Translations under genes and position numbers: made by a program | Shown here: positions 11,251-19,595 of the stretch, in pieces | How the letters are laid out: every line of letters begins with the position of its first letter | Position numbering within the stretch: position 1 is the first letter of the stretch | Source of the DNA: Prorocentrum cordatum | Taxonomy: Eukaryota > Sar > Dinophyceae > Prorocentrales > Prorocentraceae | Length of the DNA stretch: 32,500 nucleotides | Assembly: GCA_963575745.1 (NCBI GenBank) | Contig: CAUYUJ010016692.1 | Coordinates: forward strand, 42,501-75,000 | Direction: 5' to 3' | Notes under the pieces: generated by a model | Told to the model about the DNA's origin: nothing | Database searches by the model: none | What the model saw: only the letters and a program-made list of their open reading frames with translations

Positions 11251-11590
11251 ATGTATGTATGTATGTATGTATGAATGAATGTATGTATGTATGCATGCAT
11301 GCATGCATGCATGCATGTATGTATGTATGTGTGTGTATGTATGTATGTATGTATGCATGTATACATGTATGCATGTATGTATGTATGTATGTATGTATGC
11401 ATGTATGCATGTATGCATGTATGCATGTATGTATGCATATATGCATGCATGCATGCATGCATGCATGCATGCATGTATGTATGTATGTATGTATGTATGT
11501 ATGTATGTATGTATGTATGTATGTATGTATGTATGTATGTATGTATGTATGTACGCACATATATATACTATATAGATATGTATGCATGTA
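11205..11590. repeat. CTGT then ATGT/ATGC tetranucleotide tract
   Basis: It begins with about eight CTGT units and passes into ATGT and ATGC blocks like the 2866-3577 tract, in the same orientation. Long Met-Tyr-Val-Cys and His-Thr-Tyr-Ile frames across it are artefacts of the stop-free period of four. Confidence 0.97.
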
Positions 11591-11591
11591 T

Positions 11592-11621
11592 GTGTATGTG
11601 TATGTATACATACACATACAC
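11592..11621. other. 30-bp perfect palindrome at tract end
   Basis: GTGTATGTGTATGTA is followed directly by its exact reverse complement, so a TGTA-rich strand switches to its complement. It can form a cruciform with no loop. The other tetranucleotide tract also ends in palindromes. Confidence 0.9.
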
Positions 11622-11681
11622 CTATATCCCAATAAGGCCAGCAGGCTTTAGCTGATATGCATTTGAGCATATTGCAGTAGT

Positions 11682-11888
11682 TCAGCCAGCTTGCAGCTTA
11701 CGCTGTGACGTCGAGTGCGACATGAGCCAGAAACTGAGAGGCGGTAAGCCAGGCAGGGAGCCGTGGAAGAGCTTTTCAAATGGGGGGGGCCCTTCGGCCT
11801 CGTCGAGCCTCACCAGCGCCTGATCCGCCAGGCCGCTGGCGGCCTGTCGGGGGTCCCGGGGATCCTCCATGGGTTTCGCGCGTCCCAA
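11682..11888 (-). CDS. Hypothetical coding fragment, minus strand
   Basis: The 68-residue minus-strand frame reads KPMEDPRDPRQAASGLADQA and then LVRLDEAEGPPPFEKLFHGS, with codons mostly ending in G/C and balanced acidic/basic content. This looks better than the plus-strand alternative (11763-12047). No domain or clear splice border was seen. It may be an isolated exon or a gene relic. Confidence 0.25.
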   Translation of the reverse strand: MGRAKPMEDPRDPRQAASGLADQALVRLDEAEGPPPFEKLFHGSLPGLPPLSFWLMSHSTSQRKLQAG

Positions 11889-12374
11889 GGGCCTGCGGGT
11901 GCCTTGGGGGTTCCTTGGCGGACTCGCGCTTGGTCACGGGGGTGTCAGGGCCGTTCGGGCCGGCTGGCGCTGGTAGAAGGTAGGCCAAGGGAGCTAGGTG
12001 GGTCCAAAGCGTCTCGACCTCCCTTCACCTCGGCCCTTCGGGCCTAGCTCTGACGAGCTCCTGGTGGAGCGACGGTGAAAAAGGAGAGCGGGGGCAGGTC
12101 GGCGTCAGAAACAAAATTGCCCCGAATCGTTTGGAAGGGGTCTCAAGTTAGGAGGGCCAGAAACATGAGGGATATGGGGTCTGTTTGGCAGAGGTGCCTG
12201 ACGAAACCGCTCAGATACTTAGGGATATCCCTTAAAACAGTGGGTTTAGGTTAGGGCACGAATCCATTGTGCTATTCGGGTTAGGGTTTGTATTATGCTT
12301 GATGACCTTTCAAAAACACGTGAAAGCCCTTTGTTTCAGCCCAGTTGGCGAAAAAATGCGATGAATATTCCATT

Positions 12375-12597
12375 GTCGGCGTGATCATCGATGCGGTTTG
12401 CCCTGGTTTGCCCACAACGTCGACCCCTGGAAATCTCGACGCACTCCCAGGGACCGGCTTTTCATCCAGAGTCGTTTTTGGACGGTCCTGGAGCCTGGTA
12501 AGGGTCCCCATGGGCCGAAGCTGGCGACAAGCCTCCCGTCGTGATTTTCGCATGGCTCGAGCATGCTTGGGTCGTCGGCGTGATCATCGATGTGGTT
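12375..12597 (-). repeat. Dispersed repeat, copy B, with 24-bp direct repeats around it
   Basis: 12404-12563 is the inverted counterpart of 1849-1993. On either side lie copies of GTCGGCGTGATCATCGATG plus a following YGGTTT (12375-12398 and 12574-12597), differing at one base and 199 bp apart. This is either a tandem duplication of the repeat's tail or terminal direct repeats. Just upstream (about 12242-12292) are short TTAGGG/TTTAGG-like runs, too few to call telomeric. No gene is supported from 11890 to 12900. Confidence 0.65.
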
Positions 12598-12651
12598 TGA
12601 GATTCGGCATGGTTCCGCGAAGGCTCCTCCCCCTCCCTGCTCTGCCTGGGG

Positions 12652-12805
12652 TTAAGTCGGGCCCGTCCCTCTACAGGAGGAATATTCAAAAATAGTCAAA
12701 AAAGAGTCTGGGGACTACTTTTTGAGCATTTCTCTGAACCATTTTGGGGTATTTTTTGAATATTTTTTATCTTTCGTTGAAAATCCCCCTGTAGGGGGAC
12801 TCGGG
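12652..12805. mobile_element. MITE-like element, diverged relative of 15372-15530
   Basis: The left end TTAAGTCGGGCCCGTCCCTC continues CTACAGGAGGAAT; the right end is AATCCCCCTGTAGGGGGAC, which pairs with the left-end core. The interior shares AAAGAGTCTGGGGAC with the 15.4-kb copy. The outer 10 bases on the right are degraded and no target duplication is visible. Short, non-coding and AT-richer inside. Confidence 0.6.
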
Positions 12806-13112
12806 GGTGGGCAGAACCCCCAACAGTGACACGTCGATTAGTGAATTGTCCGTTTTCGGTTCTCGAGGGGGCGCCGCGGCCGTTCTTTTCCAGGCTTGCG
12901 CCCGCCAGGTTTGGGCCTCAGGCCGTTTTCACTAGACCACGTTTTACGAAAGGGGGATCTGTCCATCCCCGAGGGGCACGCCCGACTTAAAGCCTGGGGC
13001 CCCCTGGCCCAGGCCGCCCTGGCGCGGGCGCCCGCCGAGCAGGCCTCAGGAGACCGGGCCTCTGCGACGAGGGCGTCCCGTCCCTGGGAGGAAGGGGGGG
13101 GAAGGGGGAGAC

Positions 13113-13224
13113 GGAGGAGGAGGAGGAGGAGGAGGAGGAGGAGGAGGAGGAGGAGGGAGGAGGAGGAGGAGGAGAGGAGGAGGAGGAGGAGGAGGAGGAG
13201 GAGGAGGAGGAGGAGGAGGAGGAC
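13113..13224. repeat. (AGG)n microsatellite
   Basis: Purine tract with AGG units and a few GGGAGG or GAGAGG breaks; it gives poly-Arg/Glu (plus) and poly-Ser (minus) frames that are not evidence of genes. The flanking long minus-strand frame (12987-13640) has no protein-like segments that I recognise. Confidence 0.95.
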
Positions 13225-13597
13225 GGGAAGGGGGGAGGACGATGAAGAGGATGCCGACCAGAGTTGGAGCCGTCTTGGGGTCGGAGGTGCCCCAGCCTTG
13301 GTTCGGGGCCCCAGGAAGGGCGGGCAGGTTTTGAGGCTCTGGGTTCAGGAAGGTTTCCCACCTTCTTCTGTCTCTGGGGGCTGCGCTCGGATCCCGGGAC
13401 AGTGAAACATTGATCTGGGTGGGGTGACAAACTGCACACCAGATGGAGACCCCGGGAGGGGTCCGGGGACCAGCTTTGAGCGCATTTGCCCTTACACCCC
13501 CCTCTTGGCAGATTTCCTGAGGCCCCAGCCAGTTCAGAGCTCCCGGCTGCCTCCAAGGAGGGAGGGAGGAGGATGAGGAGGGTGACGACCAGAGTAA

Positions 13598-13827
13598 TAC
13601 CAGGAGGCGTTAACGATGCGGCAGCACAGTCAAGTCGCATGGTAGGGATGGATGACTTTCCAAGGCTATCCTTGCATCCTTACGCCTTCGACCCATCCTG
13701 GGCGTCTTTTGTTTGGCCAGTCTCGTTCGAGAGCGCCTGCATGGCCCTCCAAAGCCCCTGCATCCTTACACCGCATCCCTGTTATGCGTTTCGACTGTAC
13801 CAGGATGCGTTAACGATGTGGCAGTAC
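13598..13827 (+). repeat. 30-bp direct repeat, 200 bp apart
   Basis: TACCAGGAGGCGTTAACGAT and ten further bases at 13598-13627 recur at 13798-13827 with three changes. Between them lies another imperfect pair around GCATCCTTAC (about 13672 and 13761). It is probably a degenerate tandem duplication with units of about 100 or 200 bp. Confidence 0.7.
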
Positions 13828-13842
13828 ACTCTCCTCGGCAAC

Positions 13843-13999
13843 GCGCAGAGGGGTGTACGAGGAGGGGGAAAGGCTTCTTAGAATCACCCCTCGTCTTAAA
13901 AGGCGGGGGCCTGGTCCGTAGATGTAAGGCCGGCGCCTTCTAATAAGCAGCCTCCTTCTAAGAAGCCATCCTCCCTCCACCTACCCCCCTTGTGCGCGC
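13843..13999. mobile_element. Long-TIR MITE-like element, copy 1
   Basis: The left end GCGCAGAGGGGTGTA and the right end, ACCCCCCTTGTGCGCGC, are inverted and G-rich/C-rich respectively. Inside, GGCTTCTTAGAA (13873-13884) pairs perfectly with TTCTAAGAAGCC (13957-13968). The whole segment aligns in the same direction with 18560-18720. No clear target duplication is visible here. Confidence 0.6.
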
Positions 14000-14126
14000 C
14001 GCCACAGTATCCATCGGTCGTTGAGAGTAGGTATTTCCCAACCATCCTGTGGTGTTGGGTCCTCGTTTTGAAGAGACAGCGCCCCGCGTTCCTTCCTTCC
14101 TCCCGCTGCCCCCTCCCCCCTCCTCG

Positions 14127-14318
<192 letters not shown>

Positions 14319-14320
14319 CC

Positions 14321-14990
14321 TCACGAGGATCGTGGCCCCATAGGAGCTCCACCGAAGGCGCCAGTAGCAAAGTGCGCATGGCGGCCTCGGGCCATTTCGG
14401 CACACCCCTCACGAGGATCGTGGCCCCATAGGAGCTCCACCGAAGGCGCCAGTAGCAAAGTGCGCATGGCGGCCTCGGGCCATTTCGGCACACCCCTCAC
14501 GAGGATCGTGGCCCCATAGGAGCTCCACCACCCCTCAAGGCGTGGCCCCATAGGAGCTCCACCGAAGGCGCCAGTGGCAAAGTGCGCATGGCGGCCGCGG
14601 GCCATTTCGGCACACCCCTCACGAGGATCGTGGCCCCATAGGAGCTCCACCGAAGGCGCCAGTAGCAAAGTGCGCATGGCGGCCGCGGGCCATTTCGGCA
14701 CACCCCTCACGAGGATCGTGGCCCCACAGGAGCTCCACCGAAGGCGCCAGTAGCAAAGTGCGCATGGCGGCCTTGGGCCATTTCGGCACACCCCTCACGA
14801 GGATCGTGGCCCCATAGGGAGCTCCACCGAAGGCGCCAGTAGCAAAGTGCGCATGGCGGCCGCGGGCCATTTCGGCACACCCCTCACGAGGATCGTGGCC
14901 CCATAGGAGCTCCACCGAAGGCCCCCAGTGGCGGCCTCGGGCCATTTCGGCACACCCCTCACGAGGATCGTGGCCCCACAGTTGTGCTGC
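14321..14990. repeat. 88-bp tandem array, nine full or partial units
   Basis: Units begin TCACGAGGATCGTGGCCCCA at 14321, 14409, 14497, 14619, 14707, 14795, 14884 and 14959, with a partial one near 14537. Spacing is 88 bp except where a truncated unit intervenes; one unit has an extra G and one has lost about 14 bp. Each contains GGAGCTCCACCGAAGGCGCC, then GCAAAGTGCGCATGGCGGCC. 88 is 3x29+1, so a frame read through the array passes through all three unit frames. The minus strand is stop-free in long stretches and gives repeated text (WGHDPREG, CAEMARGRH), which probably is not translated. Confidence 0.95.
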
Positions 14991-15155
14991 TTCAACAACC
15001 GCGCCTGGGCGTCGTACTCCGCCATATCGACGTGCACCGACACCTCCTCCCTCATGGCTCTCAACGCCCTCTCCTGCTTCCTGCTCCTCGGTCAGAGGGA
15101 CGCCGTCCTTGTCGTCGTCGGCGCCCGCGAAGATGGCCACGAACGTGTTCCTGGG
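14988..15155 (-). pseudogene. Minus-strand coding fragment with EF-hand-like loop
   Basis: Read on the minus strand, one frame gives NTFVAIFAGADDDKDGVPLT ending EEQE. A neighbouring frame continues QERALRAMREEVSVHVDMAE, then YDAQARLLKQHN. A one-base shift near 15080 would join them into one protein-like segment of about 55 residues. DDDKDGVPLTEE matches an EF-hand loop at positions 1, 3, 5, 6 and 12, but has Pro at position 8 where a hydrophobic residue is normal. It runs directly into the 88-bp array, so the gene is broken there. Calcium binding is speculative. Confidence 0.35.
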
Positions 15156-15363
15156 CGCGGGCGAAGCTGGAATTTACAATTGTGGTATTCACAGCTGCAT
15201 ATGGTTGGGTCCTTCGACAGGCTAATGTTGGGGTGCCATATTCCGGTCCACTTTGAGCGCCTTCCTGCTTCAATGATCGAGCGGCTTCACCTTTTCCGTC
15301 CTCCTTAGGGGGCGGGCGGACACCCAAGCCTCTTTCAACGCCTTCCTACTTCACGCTTCTGCC

Positions 15364-15538
15364 CACTTCTGTCAAGTCGGGCCTGTCCCTCTACAGGGGG
15401 AATGTTCAAACATGATAAGAAAAAGTCTGGGGACGCTTTGTTTGACCAGTTCTGAGTAGTTTCGGGTATTCTCTGTCTGTTTGAAATTTGTCGCTTAGAA
15501 TCCCCCTGTAGGGGGACAGGCCCGACCTAACACTTCTG
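15364..15538. mobile_element. MITE with 8-bp target-site duplication
   Basis: The element spans 15372-15530 (159 bp). The left terminus TCAAGTCGGGCCTGTCCCTC, continuing CTACAGGGGGAA, pairs with the right terminus (reverse complement TTAGGTCGGGCCTGTCCCCC, continuing CTACAGGGGGAT), giving ~32-bp TIRs with few mismatches. CACTTCTG flanks it on both sides (15364-15371 and 15531-15538), a perfect 8-bp duplication. It has no coding capacity, so it depended on a transposase elsewhere. Eight-bp duplications are typical of hAT-type transposases among others; the termini do not settle the family. A diverged relative lies at 12652-12805. Confidence 0.85.
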
Positions 15539-15965
15539 CCGACCGATGGGTGCGCCCGCCCGTCCCAAAGTCCTTTCCCCACTGGGCTCCCGCGCGGACT
15601 GCTTCCGCTGCGGCGAGCGCGTCCCCCGTGAAGGGCGAGCGCTGCGTGGGGCTGCCCTTCGGGCGGCCCCCTTTTTTTTTTTGTTAAAAAAATGCAACAA
15701 CATATTATGTTTGGTTAAAGTACAACAGCATAGTTTACGTATGCATACAACATCTTGCGCAGAGGATCCGCCTTCCGTCTTACCAGTTCGGATTCACGAG
15801 GCTTGCGGCATTCCGACGGCCCTCCAGAGACTGAGGGCGACGGAGGACGAGGACTGAGTGGACGAGGGCGGCGTCGACGGGAGTGGAAAGCAGGAGGAAG
15901 ATGGAAGCGAGGACGACGGGAAGGTCTTTGATGCTCTGGGGGTCTGATCGGGGTCCCCCTCGTGG
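15539..15965. other. Stretch without a supported gene
   Basis: The plus-strand frame 15546-15857 contains DCFRCGERVPREGRAL but passes through a poly-T/poly-A patch (15671-15692) that breaks any protein character. No repeat family was recognised. Confidence 0.4.
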
Positions 15966-16430
15966 AGCCTCGTAGGGTCAAGTGGATCCATCGGGGGTCG
16001 TCGCCGGGGCCTCCTTTATTGCGAGGGCCTCACGGCCAGTGCCGCCGACCCTGAATGGCGACGACGACGACGACGAACGCTGTCGGGGGCCTCTTCGGGT
16101 AGTTTGGGGGCCTCTCGGGAAGCTCTGGGGGGCCGCTTGGAAGCCTCGTGGGGGCCTCTTGGGGTCTCTGGGGGTCTCTTGGGGGCTTCTTGGGGTTTCC
16201 TTTATTCCAAGCTGGTCAGGGCGGGCCCTGGAGCAGGGGGTGCGGGAGGCAGCGGGCTTGCGTCGGCGGATGCTTACCAGCATACATGCCCATGGCGCCC
16301 TCTTGGGGGCGGTTCTGGGGTGTCTAGGGGGGCTTCTTGGGGGGCCCTTCGGGTGCCTCTTGGGGCATCATCTGGGCCTCTGCTGGAGGGCCCTCCTGGT
16401 GGAGTCTGGGGCTGTTGCTCGTGTGGGGCT
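15966..16430 (+). repeat. G-rich 'TCTTGGGG' dispersed repeat region, second locus
   Basis: Irregular modules of about 20 bp such as GGGGGCCTCTTGGGGTCTCT and GGGGGTCTCTTGGGGGCTTC repeat from about 16085 to 16400, like 3790-4440. The minus strand reads Arg/Pro/Gln-rich text. Not judged to be coding. Confidence 0.6.
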
Positions 16431-16454
16431 TCGGGCTTTACAAACAGAGGCAGT

Positions 16455-16835
16455 CTCAAGCGTGAACCTCACTTTTAAAGAGGAGCCGAACTCCGTCCGT
16501 GTAGCTGCTTTGTAAGACGCGCGTGCGTGGCGCAACGGGGGGAACCCCATTTCGAACGGGTGCCGCCCCCCCCCTTTCCCGTAGCCGTCCGAACTGTTCA
16601 AGACGCCTCTGCGCGGCGCCAGGGCGCGAGCTCCATTTTGAGCTGGAGCCGCTCTCCGTCCGAGGAGCGGTTCGAGTTCTGTTGAAGCGAGCGCGCGCGG
16701 CGCCAGTGCGAGAGCCCCGCGGTGAGAAGTCGCTGCCCTCTCAGCCTCGTGGCCGTTGGGCTGCCTATGGCGAGCGTGCGCGGCGCCAGGGCGGGGCGCG
16801 GCGTGCTGAGAAGGGGCACGCCCTCCCCCCGTGCA
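16455..16835 (+). repeat. ~84-bp degenerate tandem array, locus 1
   Basis: Units carry an (A/C)AAGACG-like start, then GCGCGGCGCCAGGGCG or a variant, then a CATTTTGA or CATTTCGA segment, then CTCCGTCCG. Starts fall near 16513, 16598, 16684 and 16766, with a partial earlier unit near 16460. The same unit logic recurs at 27378-27690. Open frames here are shadows. Confidence 0.6.
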
Positions 16836-16886
16836 GGTAGCTGCGGGGGATACAGTCAACGCGCATAGTCAGGACAAACTCCTCGC

Positions 16887-17000
16887 CTCCTCCTCCTCCT
16901 CCTCCTCCTCCTCCTGCTCCTGCTCCTGCTCCTCCTCCTTCCCATCCTCCTCCTCCTCCTCCTCCTCCTCCTTCTCCTCCTCCTCCTCCTCCTCCTTCCG
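16887..17000. repeat. (TCC)n pyrimidine tract
   Basis: C/T-only run of TCC with TGC and TTC breaks. A shorter purine counterpart, (GGA)n, is at 17279-17327. Confidence 0.95.
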
Positions 17001-17938
17001 CAGTCACAGTAAGGACCCAAGGGTCCTTGCCTGCCTCAGCCTCTGCGGCCCGTCCCTAGCAATTCTCGCAGGCCAGGATGCTTCCACTTCGGCCTCCCAG
17101 GGTCTTGCGTCCCTGCCACGCGTCCTTACGACGCGTCTTCACTGTATTATGGCTCGGGAATAGAATCGGTGAGGAGGGCCCAAGCGAAACGCCGGGCTCG
17201 CCCTAACGACACGCCTGCTTTGGCGCCAAGGGGGGATCCTTTACAAAGGGGCAGGGGTGGAGGACGCGACGGGGGAACGAGGAGGAGGAGGAGGAGGAGG
17301 ATGAGGATGAGGAGGAGGAGGAGGAGTGTTTGTTCCACCCTCGGGGGTCTTATTCGACATAGTTCAGTGTGTTTGAGAAGCCTTTTGCGTCTGAGGTTTT
17401 CGTGGCGGTTTGGGATTCGGCGACCAGGCCCCCCCATGTCGTTTCCAACACTTATCAAAGCCATCGCTGGTGGCCCAGATAACATTTTCTAGTTAATTTT
17501 GCAAACGATCCATACATAAGAAGCGACTTCATAGTTAGGTTCGGTCCGTGCCTCACTCTGCAAGCTGTGGCCCGTCGCGTGTTTCCCAGCTTTTCGCTCG
17601 CATAACGGACCAGCCTTGCGCGGGCTTTACCGTTCGGTTTTTTCGCTATATAATTCGGTTGGCTGCCTTGCCTTAGTACGAGCGCCTTTCGGCACCAGGA
17701 AATTCTCTTTGTCTCGCCGTGGCGTGTCCTCAGAGCTGGACCATCGCTGATTTAACGTCATGCTCTTCGCACTTGTGGTTTTGACTCGACAACCCGTCTA
17801 ACTCAAGGAGTACGGAGGAGGGAGGATGCCCCTCCTTCCATCTGCCCCTCTTGCATCTATCTGTTCTGTCTCGCCTCTGCCTCCCTTGTCCCTCCCTCTT
17901 CCCCGTCCTTGCTCCCTCCTCGCTGGATCCCACCTCAG
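17001..17938. other. Non-coding stretch ahead of the RRM exon
   Basis: It contains the (GGA)n run at 17279-17327, a small inverted repeat ACGCGTC/GACGCGT (17118-17137), an AT-richer patch around 17480-17700, and a pyrimidine-rich run from about 17815 that leads into the acceptor CACCTCAG at 17931-17938. No gene, promoter motif or element end was identified. Confidence 0.5.
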
Positions 17939-18108
17939 GAGACCGAATCTTCGTTACAAAGGTGCCTCCGAACGTAGACAGGGATCAGTTGCGCGTGTAC
18001 TTCGAGCAGTTCGGAGACCTGACTGACGTCTATATGCCCTCGGTGCCGGGTGGTGCAACCCACAAGGGCATATGCTTCGTGTCCTTCGCCGACCCGCAGT
18101 CGGTTCAG
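17939..18108 (+). CDS. RRM RNA-binding protein, exon with RRM beta1-beta3
   Basis: The frame reads RIFVTKVPPNVDRDQLRVYF, EQFGDLTDVYMPSVPGG and THKGICFVSFADPQSVQ. IFVTKV fits RNP2 and KGICFVSF fits RNP1 (basic-Gly-x-x-aromatic-x-x-aromatic), so this is a canonical RNA recognition motif from strand 1 into helix 2. A pyrimidine tract and CACCTCAG end at 17938. After VQ (18108) the frame stays open to 18237 but loses RRM character, so the exon probably ends at 18108 before a GC donor. The missing helix/strand 4 is found in phase at 26795. Such proteins bind single-stranded RNA in splicing, stability or translation; the target is unknown. Confidence 0.8.
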
Positions 18109-18289
18109 GCCTTCTCTTCCATGGGGTGTTCGCGAGACTACTTACGTCGGGGATCGTCCTTTAAATTTGGAACGATGCAGAGCAGGTTATCCTTGCCCTA
18201 CTTTGACACGCGCGAATCGAGAAATGCATATGATTGAAAGTTTGTAGGTGTAAGTTTCGAGCCCACCAGATGTGTATGGATCTGGACGC

Positions 18290-18490
18290 CCCCCAGGCGG
18301 GCGGTCAGGACCACGTCGCGGGGGCCCAGGGCCGCTCAACAACGAATCCAGGGGCCGCTCAACATCCAGGGCCGCGCAGGTCAATTCCCAGGACCACGCA
18401 GGTCAAATCCAAGACGCGACCACGCAGCACATGTCCAGGACCATTCAACCATCCCTCCAGGACCATTCAAGCACAATTCAGGACAACTGA
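18290..18490 (+). repeat. Degenerate ~20-bp repeats around CCAGGACCA
   Basis: CAGGACCACG, CCAGGACCATTCAA (twice) and GGCCGCTCAACA (twice) recur irregularly over 200 bp. The frame reads Gln/Thr/Arg-rich text without protein character. It looks like a decayed minisatellite. Confidence 0.5.
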
Positions 18491-18554
18491 GAACCATTCC
18501 CAACATCTATCTCCCCACCATCCCACCGACCACTGCATTTTTCGATTACACGTA

Positions 18555-18725
18555 AGTCAGCCACGCGCGGAGGGGGGTAGGGGGAGGGGGGAGGCTTGTT
18601 AGCAGCACCCCTGCTTCTTAGAAGGCGCGGGCCTTCTCTACATATTAAGGCTGGTGCCTTCTAAGAAGCAGCCTTCTTCTAAGACGCCTTCCCCCCTCCC
18701 CCATACCCCCCTCTGCGCGCAGTCA
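18555..18725. mobile_element. Long-TIR MITE with 5-bp target duplication, copy 2
   Basis: The element spans 18560-18720, flanked by AGTCA on both sides (18555-18559 and 18721-18725). Termini are inverted: GCGCGGAGGGGGGTAGGGGG on the left and its near-complement ending CTGCGCGC on the right, together over 30 bp. Inside, GCTTCTTAGAAGGC (18613-18626) and GCCTTCTAAGAAGC (18656-18669) form a perfect 14-bp inverted pair. It aligns with 13843-13999 throughout. No coding capacity. Confidence 0.75.
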
Positions 18726-18732
18726 ATTTCGA

Positions 18733-18900
18733 CTACGCGTAAGAGTGACCTTTCGCCGGAGTGACCTCTGGTGTGGCCTCACCGGGGTCCCTCCGATCGC
18801 GGAGCGCGATGCGACAAGGGCTGCATGCGTGCTTGGGTCGGGCGCCCCCTTAATCCGCGCACCGAAGGTCACTCTTGTCCAGGGTCACTCTTGCGTGTAG
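18733..18900. mobile_element. Short inverted-repeat element, ~168 bp
   Basis: CTACGCGTAAGAGTGACC (18733-18750) is matched inverted at 18883-18900 (reverse complement CTACACGCAAGAGTGACC, 16 of 18). A second inner pair, GAGTGACC, lies in the next 25 bases of each arm. No target duplication was found. A related half-copy (GATTACACGTAAG) lies at 18544, just left of the neighbouring MITE, suggesting nested insertion. Confidence 0.55.
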
Positions 18901-18907
18901 CCTCCTG

Positions 18908-19018
18908 TGGTCCTCCTCCTCCTCCTGCTCCTCCTCCTCCTCCTCCTCCTCCTCCTCCTTCTCCTCTTCCTCGGAGGAGGAGGAGGAGGAGGAGATGGAG
19001 GAGGAGGAGGAGGACGAG
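18908..19018. repeat. (TCC)n followed by (GGA)n: fold-back repeat
   Basis: A pyrimidine arm (18908-18973) switches to a purine arm (18974-19018) on the same strand, so the DNA or its RNA can fold into a long TCC/GGA stem with a small loop around CTTCCTCGGAGG. Frames on both strands across it are artefacts. Confidence 0.9.
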
Positions 19019-19157
19019 ATTCGGATTCGACGCCATCTGCGAGGGCCAGACATGCGCGGGGTGGCAGCTACACCGTTCGGCAGGGGCTTCAAAACTGGAT
19101 GATCTGCCGAGCGCGAGGGGAGACAGCGCCCCAGATCGCCGCCGCCCCCAGCCGCCC

Positions 19158-19361
19158 CTCCTCCTCCTCCTCCTCCACCTCCTCCTCCTCCTTCTCCTCC
19201 TACTCCTCCTCCACCTCCTCCCTCCTCCTCCCTCTCCCCCCCCCCTTCCTCCTCCTCTTCCTCCTCCTCCTCCTCCGCCTCCTCCTTGCCTTGCCTCGTC
19301 GCTCTCTCACCTCCTCCTTCTCCTCCTCCTCCTCCTCCTCCTCCTCCTCTTCCTCCTTCAG
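19158..19361. repeat. (TCC)n pyrimidine tract
   Basis: C/T-only tract of TCC with ACC, TTC and GCC breaks and an insert around 19284-19310. It ends TCCTTCAG, which resembles a splice acceptor, just ahead of the LINE ORF1 region. Confidence 0.95.
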
Positions 19362-19595
19362 GCTGCCATTTGGGCTTCGCGCCCCCGCTGGGGCGAGGCG
19401 CAGCACATCCATATGGCCCCAGCCAGCGGCCCGTGCTCGGGCGGTGGTGCATCTCGCGCGCAATTCCAGGCGATTGGCCCAAAAAGCCGCTCGCCCGCCT
19501 GGCACAGGCGCGCCCGCCGTGGGAGGTCCGCCGCGCGTCGGGTGCCCAGGCTCGACGCAGCGCGGCGGCTGTTGAGGAGGCACCACGGCGAGCAC

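Noticed and set aside
12236-12296. TTTAGG/TTAGGG runs as an interstitial telomere
   Set aside because: Only a few imperfect units, not an array.
16655-16690. GGTTCGAGTTC as a tRNA T-arm
   Set aside because: No acceptor stem, D-arm or anticodon arm can be fitted around it; it is part of the ~84-bp repeat.
19366-19388. GCCATTTGGGCTT after the (TCC)n tract as a decayed DinoSL for LINE-1
   Set aside because: Only 11 of 12 bases match in the core and the flanks do not; too weak beside the 21-of-22 match at 28413.
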